The position numbers and the translations under genes were made by a program. This document shows positions 1 to 37,500 of a DNA stretch of 37,500 nt, in pieces. The notes beneath the pieces were generated by a model. It did not search any database. It saw only the letters and a program-made list of their open reading frames with translations, and was not told where the DNA came from. The number at the start of each line of letters is the position of its first letter. Within the stretch, counting starts at the first letter, position 1. Source of the DNA: Chrysomallon squamiferum (taxonomy: Eukaryota > Mollusca > Gastropoda > Neomphalida > Peltospiridae); assembly GCA_012295275.1 (NCBI GenBank), contig CM022673.1:28696136-28733635 (forward strand), given 5' to 3'.

Positions 1-92
1 ATTAACAGGACATCAGCAGTATATAAAATGTTTATGTTTCAAATATAACACCTCTTAGTAAAAGTATACTTAACTGAAGGTTTGCTATCTCA

Positions 93-220
<128 letters not shown>

Positions 221-727
221 ACAAAGACTAGTTAATCAGTACTTTCGAGTTCGCTACTATGTTAACCCGGTCCTCGTTTTTACGGTTTCTGCCTTATCTC
301 ATTTAACCCAGAACCACTGATTCTAAACCTCATAAAACTGCTCCTCTATTGCAGCATCGTACAGCAGTTTAATATCTTTTTCTTGGGTTTTTTACAAGAC
401 TGACGCTTCTCATTTTATTTTCAGTCTCGGGCGATTCAGTGACCGCTCGGTTGTAACTTTTATTACGTCGTCTATAAACCGTCTCTCGTTACACAACCTT
501 GCGTCATATCAACTTTTATTACGCAATAAACCGTAGCATAGCCGACATCCATTTAATACTCAAAACTGTGTTTTGTTATTTATATAATATAATCATCGTG
601 CGTGTTGTTGTGTTTGTTTGTGAGGGTTTTTTTTTTTAATTATTTTTTTCTTTTTCTTTTTATTATTATTGTTATTTATATATTTTTTTTTTGTTGTTGT
701 TGTAGTTGTTGTTTAGGAGAATATTCA

Positions 728-735
728 TGACGTCA
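728..735 (+). promoter_or_regulatory. Palindromic CRE octamer TGACGTCA
   Basis: A perfect full CRE, the CREB/ATF consensus, 200 bp before exon a. Function is not shown. Confidence 0.35.
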
Positions 736-934
736 TAAAATGGGAGTCTTCATTTTAGTTAATATAATCTTCGTAGATGAAATGGGGTTTAGTAAAATGA
801 TCAAAAAACAAAAGACAACTAAAGAGTGTCAGTCAGTCTTTTTCTTTCGGTATATTCTAAATATGTTAATAATCTACTAAAAATATATATATATAAATAA
901 TATAAAAATTGTTTTAATTTTTTTATTTTTCCAG

Positions 935-30205
<29,271 letters not shown>

Positions 30206-30620
30206 CAAACAGCCAGAGAGGTATATTTTTCACATAAATTATTACCGAGAATATGTAATATCTAGGTTGCAAGAGTAGAGCTTTACTCTGTATTCTATAA
30301 AAAAAACCAAAAAAAAACCATAGAGCCATCCTGAATCATTTTAGCATTCCTTAAACTAAATAGTTATCAAAAAAAACGGTTTAAAGATGATGATAATCGA
30401 TAAGAAGAGGTTCTTTCTGCAGCAACAAGGATAACTAATGGGATTCTATATAATGATTTACCAAACGTAATATGCAAGATAATGAAGCAGACAATTTTCT
30501 AGTATCATTCTGATATATTTCCACTTTGCCAGCATAAATAAAATCGCTTGTCCATCGTGTCGATATCTTCTTCTACTTTGTAGGTGCAGCGTCTGCACAA
30601 ATAAATGGAAATTCAAGCAG
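30206..30620 (+). other. Likely 3' UTR of the voltage-sensor gene
   Basis: AT-rich sequence after the TAG. AATAAA hexamers at 30537-30542 and 30600-30605 are the nearest candidate polyadenylation signals. The true end may lie further right, since such hexamers are frequent by chance here. Confidence 0.4.
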
Positions 30621-31077
30621 TTTTCAATGAATTCTAAATAGTCTAGGAAATCTTTGTCAAAAAAAACACGTGAAAGAAATCTCATTCATTTTAATGAATT
30701 GTATCAGTATTCTTCGCAGCAATGGCAAGATAACATTTTTAATTTATTAAAATACAAAAGCGATAATTTTAAAATATGTAAGCTAAGCGATCATCCATTT
30801 AAAATTATTATAATGGCTATCTACGTGTTATCGGGAGTGGGTTTTTTACGTTTATGTTGAACAGGTTTTATTTAAGTCCCAGATAGTATTGTTGTTAAAT
30901 AATTCAGCACGATATACCCAGTATATTAAAAGTCGTTTCGTTTGGTTGTCATGGGCAACGTCTTAAGTTTCACATAACATGTAATGTCTCCGGTGAAAAA
31001 AGCCTCGAATGCACTCAGAGAGGGAAAAAATGGAAAAATTTATTTGCTACTGACACTGTTCATAGAGAGAAAAAATA

Positions 31078-31398
31078 ATGGTGTTTGAAAGAAAGTATGG
31101 CTTTGTAAATGTGGATTTACGAGATAGCGTTTTATCACCAGCATCACTGCAATGTTTAGAAAATGCAAATCTCAGAAGTAAGTACACTTCATATCGTGAT
31201 ATAGAGCTTGGAATAATAAATCTTAGTGAAAAAAACAATGAAAAAAACAAACAAACACTATATTTAAGTCAAACAGATACGAAAAGATTTAATAGTTGGG
31301 GTTTTTTCTTAACATTTTTACTTTTCACGAATATTTTAGTGATAACAAGAGTAATTCTGAGATTTCGTAAATTGCAAGCGATTACTGACATGAATTAA
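31078..31398 (+). CDS. Doubtful 106-codon frame with a C-terminal hydrophobic helix
   Basis: ATG to TAA, starting MVFERKYGFVNVDLRDSVL. A hydrophobic stretch (WGFFLTFLLFTNILVITRVI) near residues 74-93 is followed by a basic RFRKL tail. Unlike most frames in the window it is not a microsatellite translation and its composition is protein-like. It lies about 870 bp after the stop of the main gene on the same strand, so it could be 3' UTR, a small membrane-protein gene, a fragment of another exon, or chance. I recognise no family. Confidence 0.18.
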   Translation: MVFERKYGFVNVDLRDSVLSPASLQCLENANLRSKYTSYRDIELGIINLSEKNNEKNKQTLYLSQTDTKRFNSWGFFLTFLLFTNILVITRVILRFRKLQAITDMN

Positions 31399-31561
31399 AC
31401 TTTCAAAATCAAATGAATTTCATTATAAATTGAAGATTTCTTTTTTTTTTTCTTGATTTTTTTAATCCCGTTAATGTAACAAATATTTTTAAAAAATAGC
31501 ATTAATATAATAGAAGAATAAAATAAAAATAATATGTTATTTGTGCTAAAAATTTAAATAG

Positions 31562-31562
31562 C

Positions 31563-31619
<57 letters not shown>
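31562..31619 (+). repeat. (AAT)n microsatellite
   Basis: A near-perfect AAT run. Confidence 0.95.
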
Positions 31620-31620
<1 letters not shown>

Positions 31621-31886
31621 TGACAACTGGCAAATCGCCATTCATGCAGAGTTTTTTTCTTTAAAGTTTAAAAAAAAAAAAAAAAAAAATTCTCTCTCAC
31701 AAGGATAATATTACCATTTTCATTTGATATCGCATCCTAAATTAAATAAATAAAATAGCAGGTTTCATTTTGATATATGTATTATTACTTATCTCATTTT
31801 AAAGAGATTATTTCGAAAATCGTGAATATTTATTTTTAACCTTCTTTTTTCATTTTTATTTTGCTATCACATATTTATTTAGTTAC

Positions 31887-31890
31887 TTAC

Positions 31891-31921
<31 letters not shown>

Positions 31922-31962
31922 TTATTATTTATTATTATTTTTATTTTTATTTTATTTATTAT
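31887..31962 (+). repeat. (TTTA)n and (TTA)n
   Basis: A TTTA tetranucleotide run with ATT interruptions. Confidence 0.92.
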
Positions 31963-32346
31963 GACTGAGCACCTATAGTTCAATCGTTTAAAAGGGGAGG
32001 TAACTACAGATTTAAGGGGAGTTAACAATCAGTTTCTGTCGGACTAAAATTACACATGCAACAATAAGAATATTGAACTGATATATCGATCTACAAACAT
32101 ATTTGTTGCAATACGAAAACCGCGATTCTTTAGATAATCACTTCGTGTTTTCTTAGTAAATGCTGTTCACAGTGATTTGTTTATAAAACCGTTTCAAGTG
32201 TTCTAGCACACAAAAAAATGGCGGTCCGAGTTTTAGTATGAAGAAAGAAGGAAAACAAATAAAAAATAAAATGTGTATATATGAAAGAATATGAAGTAGA
32301 CAGTAATGATTCTTTCGACAACAATATACTCCTCTCTAAATCGGCT

Positions 32347-32461
32347 AAATTATTATTATTATCGTTGTTATTATTATTATTTATGAATTTATTTATTTAT
32401 TCATTCATTCATTCATTTATTAATCATTGATTATTCTTCTTCTCCTTATTATTATTATCAC

Positions 32462-32505
<44 letters not shown>
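32347..32505 (+). repeat. (ATT)n, ATTC compound microsatellite
   Basis: Two ATT blocks separated by (ATTC)n and CTTCTT sequence. Confidence 0.92.
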
Positions 32506-33573
32506 GGTTTTGACATTTTATAACTAATACACAAATATCCGTGAATTTGAATCATGCCAGTTGAGCAATATCTGTGAAAACTAATCTGTTTATTATGAAA
32601 TAATTTTTCGCAATTTCAGGGTTAGCCTTATATTACAGTTATATGAGTCGAGCATTCTTTTCTGTTCTTGTTTTTTCACCTCGCCAGGAAGTTATGTGTA
32701 CTCGTTGCATCAGAAGAGATATATTTCGAAGCCGTTATTTCTTCCTCTGTCTACCTGAAACATGATATACCTCCAATAAATCTGTAAAAATCTCAAAACT
32801 GTTTACTGAATTTCGAAAACAATTAAGAAGATAAATGATGAGTGACTTTTTTCTCTCTTTTTTTTTAAACAACAAAAAACAATAAAAGGTCTGTATTCAA
32901 ATCAGGGTTTTTCTCTATATTGTTATTACTGCTTTTATTTTATTTTAAATTTTATTTTTATTTTTTATTTATTTTTAACACAAAATATGCAAATTAGGCC
33001 ATGATGCAATACATATTGGTGCAATGGAACTGAGCAAACAGACAATGGCTTCTTTTAAAATGGCTTTGATGAATCATAATATCATAATTTCACCTTTCTA
33101 AAAATGATACGGATAAAAAGTTTATAAATATTTCGAAGTTTCTTAGAAAAGGTGATTGAAAAAAAACAACTTTTCTCTATTAACTAGAATATTCTACGGA
33201 TTGGCAATAGATAACCGTTTCAATAAAATAAAATAAAAAAAATTTTTCCTAGATTTATTTTATTTTGCGTGTGTGTGTTAAAAATAATTTATTTTATAGT
33301 CTGAACGTTATATTCGTAATGAGGATGTTGTACCACGTGACGTGGAGGTTACTTTCATTCGCGTTAAAGAGAGGGAGATATGTGCATATCATTATGAACG
33401 TATGTGTACCCGTTCAACTGATCAAAACCGTTATGTATAAAAATAAAACTCTGTTAACTGTTTACATATTTAGAAGAGCGTACTCTGTGATCAATACAGA
33501 TTATTAATAATAACACATCGGTCACATTTCTGTTATTGCTCAGTGTTGTTAACCGCACCGAAATGATGTTTGC

Positions 33574-33578
<5 letters not shown>

Positions 33579-33631
<53 letters not shown>

Positions 33632-33673
33632 TACTACTACTACTGTTACTACTACTACTACTACTACTACTGT

Positions 33674-33706
<33 letters not shown>

Positions 33707-33806
33707 CACTACTATTATTATTATTTTCATTAATATTAATATTATTATTATAACTCTACTACTACCTACTATTTTTTTATGATTATTATGATTATTATTA
33801 TTATTT

Positions 33807-33888
<82 letters not shown>

Positions 33889-33890
33889 TT
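33579..33890 (+). repeat. (TTA)n(CTA)n(TTA)n compound microsatellite
   Basis: TTA triplets to about 33628, CTA with CTG interruptions to about 33713, then a further long ATT block at 33780-33890. Confidence 0.96.
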
Positions 33891-34732
33891 TCTTTAAATT
33901 AGGATTTTTTTCTTTTGGATATACTTATGAAGTCATTTTCTATGTGAATTTGCTTAAATGCATATACGTAAATTGTTATTTAATGACATTTTATTTTATT
34001 TGTTTACATCTTATATATAAACAAATAAACAAACAAATATAGATATATATGTTTCTAAGAGGCATATATTTCTAAGAAAGATGACTGTAGACAAAAAGCT
34101 GCTTCCAGAAGATTTAACGCGCCCCCGTAATTTTTTTTTTTTTTTTTTTAACTCCAAACTCCCAAAATATTGAAACCTGAAATCTAATTATTTATCTGAG
34201 ACAGTAAAGGGAGATCACCATTGTTTTTAATGCTGTCTTTTCAGACTGCGTGCGTCATAATTGTATTAACAGATAAGCCTACTGCTAATTTCGTTTTCCT
34301 GCTATCATTTCCAACACAAATTACCCTGATTCTCCTACTAATAGTTTTACTTTTGGATAAATCAGTCTTTTTTCTCTCTCTCACTCTTTTTTCTCTCTTT
34401 TTTTTTGTCCCCCAATCCTTCTTCTTCTTACTCTCGTTACTGCTGTCACGTGATCGCTGAAGACAAGAGAAAAGAAATAGTTATCTGATGGCGCTGTTTT
34501 AAAGAGTTCTGAGCGTAGGATGATTGTGACTCCGATTGCAGAAAGACATTTTTTTATCACAGATACAGCGTAATGATTAACAGTGGGCTGGGGGTGGACA
34601 TAAAACCAGACAGACTGTCCGGGGATAAGTTAGTCGTTCGTTAATGTCTTAAAGATTGCGTTGTTTTCATTCATTATTTAATTAATTTCTTATTTACTTC
34701 TTTTTATTCTTGTTTATACATTTCTTCTTCTT

Positions 34733-34733
<1 letters not shown>

Positions 34734-34787
<54 letters not shown>

Positions 34788-34837
34788 TTTTTTTTTTTTT
34801 GTTTTTTTATATTTATGTTACAAGATTATTATTATTA

Positions 34838-34889
<52 letters not shown>

Positions 34890-34890
34890 C
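34734..34890 (+). repeat. Long poly(T) and (ATT)n
   Basis: More than 50 consecutive T, with G interruptions to about 34808, then ATT triplets from about 34826. Confidence 0.96.
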
Positions 34891-35314
34891 AGTCATCGGT
34901 TTCTATTTTGTTAACAAGACTATGCTATGTACATACAGTAAGTAGTATTCTTATCATACACTGAACCAATATCAAAATGTGACCGATGATAGCAACAACA
35001 AGTTTTTACATTATTAGTTTAATACAATTTTATTATTATATAAACACTTGTATATATATATACATATATACATATACATATATATTTAATAATTGTTACG
35101 ACTTTGTTACATGCGTAATTTATTTAGTTGTTGCTCTTTTTTTTTTTTTTTTTTTTTAATTTTTTTTGTTATAGAAATATCCAAGTTTATCACAGAACAA
35201 ATGTAATGGATTTTGCTGGTTCAACAGACAATTACATTACAGTTAATAAAAAGTACTGTTTGCCAAAATGTGTTATTTTTTTTTTATATATATATATAAA
35301 CAGATGGATAAAAA

Positions 35315-35410
35315 GATAGACAGATGGACAGACAGACAGACAGACAGACTGACAGATAAAGAGATATAGATATAAAAAGAGAGGAAGATAGATAGACAGA
35401 CACACAGAGA
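35315..35410 (+). repeat. GACA/GATA-rich tetranucleotides
   Basis: (GACA)n followed by imperfect AGAT/GATA units. Confidence 0.88.
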
Positions 35411-35605
35411 GAAAGAAAAACAGACAAATATTGTTTGTTTTGCTTTATCCAGAGAACAAAATTATAAACGTGTGTAAAGTGATCTTAAATCCACGTTTTA
35501 CTGGGACCTAATAATAATAATAATAATAATAACAAGCCAAACCCCTAAAACGAATGTGGAACGCGCCTCTTGAAAAAAAGAAAATCAGTTTTATTCGGGC
35601 TTTTG

Positions 35606-35638
<33 letters not shown>

Positions 35639-35992
35639 TCATCAAGATAAGAATGGACAAAGTCTTACTGCAAGATGCAGGAGAAAATCTTGAAAATCTT
35701 GATTAATATCTATTATTTAAAATAAAATAAAATAACATATATGTATCGTAGCGGTACGCCACATTTGATTTACATTCAGTTTATCTCCCTAGTAACGCCG
35801 TACGTGAAAAAGAAAAAAAAAAAAGAAGCGAAATGTGTGGCTGAAGAATTCAGCGTTTATCGATCTGTATCGATCTGATGCGGAATGACTTTGGAACGTA
35901 TTAATCGTGTAATACAGAGAAAACGTGAATGAATTCGTCCAGTAATGAGTCTTGGCAGACGCCATCCTTTCTCAGCGTGGGGAACGAGAAAG

Positions 35993-36018
35993 AAAAAAAA
36001 AAAAAAAAAAAAAAAAAA
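35993..36018 (+). repeat. Poly(A)
   Basis: An A run of about 26 bp. Confidence 0.93.
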
Positions 36019-36312
36019 CATTCTACATGAAAGACTGTGCAAATACACTGTTACGCCGACAGCTCATGAAACCGCAAGCGAATAATTACAGTCTATCGAT
36101 TACCACTCGAAAAGAGCTGTTCGTTTCCTTATTTCAAATATTTGTTTTCTTGTATGTTATTTAAATAATAAAAAATGTATTGGCACAGCCATTGGGGTGT
36201 TGCTGTGACACTTCCACGTTCTTAGTCTACGTGTGTCTGTCTGTGAAGGAATGCAACACGATCAGTTCTTTACACTGCGAAGTGTAAAGGACCAAGAGAC
36301 ACGCCAGAGAAA

Positions 36313-36315
<3 letters not shown>

Positions 36316-36347
<32 letters not shown>
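36316..36347 (+). repeat. Poly(A), about 32 bp
   Basis: An uninterrupted A run, followed by GGTTCGAATAG at about 36355, which weakly resembles a tRNA B box. Confidence 0.92.
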
Positions 36348-36351
<4 letters not shown>

Positions 36352-36509
36352 GCCGGTTCGAATAGGTCACTCTGTATGTTTCGTGTGTGTTGGATTTAAA
36401 GAGGTGTTAAAGGTGTTTAGGCTTATTGTTAATGTTTTGCTGTTTTTAAATTTCGTTTATTAATTTATTTATTTTTGATGTTTCCGGGGTCTGGAATCGT
36501 TTTGTAATC

Positions 36510-36558
<49 letters not shown>

Positions 36559-36640
36559 TGTATGTATGTATGTATGTATGTATGTATGTATGTGTATGTA
36601 TGTTGTATGTATGCATGTTTGTATGTATGTATGTATGTAT
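36510..36640 (+). repeat. (TA)n(TGTA)n array
   Basis: A TA run leading into TATG/TGTA tetranucleotides. Confidence 0.96.
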
Positions 36641-36813
36641 ATAAACAATGCAAAAATTTTGGAGAAACACAACTATAATAAAGATGGTCGTCGACTCTAT
36701 CGATATTAACTGGCGTCTTAAAACCAGGCAATTTTTCCAAAGTCAACAAATGCATTAGATGATAGAAAATCAAGATCAAATAAATCCAGCTACACCCATA
36801 ATGTATAGTAGTA

Positions 36814-36844
<31 letters not shown>

Positions 36845-37067
36845 GGGCACGAGTGCAAATGAAACATAAAATAAACATTTCTAATCATGGAGTGAGAACT
36901 GTACATAAATAAAACCCTCAGTTAAAAAGAAAAAGAAAACATAAATACTCATTGTAAATATTGAGGGCTACAAAAAGAAAACAGGGAAAAAGAGTGAACA
37001 GAGACCTAACATGGAAAATAAAATAATTTTAAAGGTCAAATCATAAAATTATTTACGTTAGTTTTAT

Positions 37068-37076
37068 TTATTTATT

Positions 37077-37138
<62 letters not shown>
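37068..37138 (+). repeat. (TTTA)n(ATT)n microsatellite
   Basis: TTTA units passing into an ATT run. Confidence 0.95.
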
Positions 37139-37139
<1 letters not shown>

Positions 37140-37453
37140 CAGTTTAACCTCAAAAATTTATATACCAAAGGTTTTTTGGTTTTAGCTTTACCCCGGGAAC
37201 ATGGGTAATTTGCACAGTTTGACGATAACGATCCCCTCAAATGTCAAACATTTTACTAGTTCAGTTTAGTCCACATAAATGTATTACCAACAGACAGAAA
37301 CATGACACCAAAGTCTATTGCAATTCTTCAGTGACTTCTTTGTGACATCAGGTGACATATGCTACAAACAGTTCCCTAAAGGTTAAAACAAAGCACTATT
37401 AGAGATATTTCTCACCATCACAAGTTAACACACAAATGATGCACGTGCCAGTT

Positions 37454-37498
37454 TTAAATTTCACCGTCGTCACCATCATCATTATCCTGATCCACTGA
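37454..37498 (-). CDS. Possible C-terminal end of a neighbouring minus-strand gene
   Basis: Reading leftwards from the window edge, one frame gives SVDQDNDDGDDGEI then TAA at 37456-37454. Acidic C-termini of this kind are common in real proteins. The roughly 300 bp beyond the stop (37140-37453) is non-repetitive, as a 3' UTR might be. Only 14 codons are visible, and ATC/GTC triplets on the plus strand could give the Asp run by chance. Confidence 0.2.
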   Translation of the reverse strand, partial: SVDQDNDDGDDGEI

Positions 37499-37500
37499 GA

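Larger units (their letters stand above)
30621..37453. other. Repeat-rich DNA right of the gene
   Basis: Apart from the doubtful small frame, this is AT-rich sequence with ATT/AAT, TTTA, CTA, poly-T, poly-A, GACA and TATG microsatellites. I found no exon with a known domain, no RNA gene and no clear transposon ends. Confidence 0.6.

Noticed and set aside
36316-36370. Poly-A next to GGTTCGAATAG as a SINE or tRNA remnant
   Set aside because: Only a partial B-box match, no A box at the right distance and no target-site duplication visible.

Overview
This is nuclear DNA from an animal, most likely a cephalopod mollusc such as an octopus. The evidence is GT-AG introns up to about 15.6 kb, AT-rich non-coding DNA, and unusually dense simple repeats: long (CT)n/(GA)n tracts, (TACA)n/(TGTA)n tetranucleotides, (ATT)n, and poly-T. 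The species assignment is inference. There is no sign of bacterial, plasmid or phage content, and almost all short open frames here are translations of microsatellites (poly-Ser-Leu, Tyr-Ile-His-Thr, poly-Ile and so on).

One gene dominates the window. Seven plus-strand exons (935-1350, 16913-16966, 19248-19383, 24063-24178, 25137-25209, 26145-26186, 29319-30205) join in perfect phase to give the last 573 residues of a voltage-sensor-domain protein of the Hv1 superfamily (HVCN1 proton channel or its relative TMEM266). The N-terminus and helix S1 lie left of the window. The visible protein runs: a roughly 120-residue extracellular S1-S2 insert with six N-glycosylation sequons, S2, S3, S4, a coiled coil, and a roughly 295-residue cytoplasmic tail. 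S2-S3 keeps the Hv1 landmark residues (His140, Glu153, Lys157, Asp174 and Asp185 in human numbering). S4 has Leu where human Hv1 has its first gating arginine.

The tail is the most striking part. It holds eight tandem copies of a 21-26-residue unit built around aliphatic-x-R-x-x-S. Seven copies also carry an aliphatic residue at +4, which matches the AMPK/CaMKI-type consensus. An RVNF motif that fits the PP1 docking consensus lies near the C-terminus. I infer a phosphorylation-controlled tail on an unusual voltage sensor.

Layout: 1-934 is intron; 935-30205 is the gene; 30206 to about 30620 is a likely 3' UTR; the rest to about 37450 is repeat-rich DNA with one weak 106-codon frame (31078-31398). 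At the extreme right edge a minus-strand frame could be the last codons of a neighbouring gene. The large introns hold microsatellites, several small direct duplications, an old 37-bp minisatellite (about 20815-21290), three GC-richer single-copy islands that could be regulatory, and five palindromic CRE octamers; a sixth is in the last exon.
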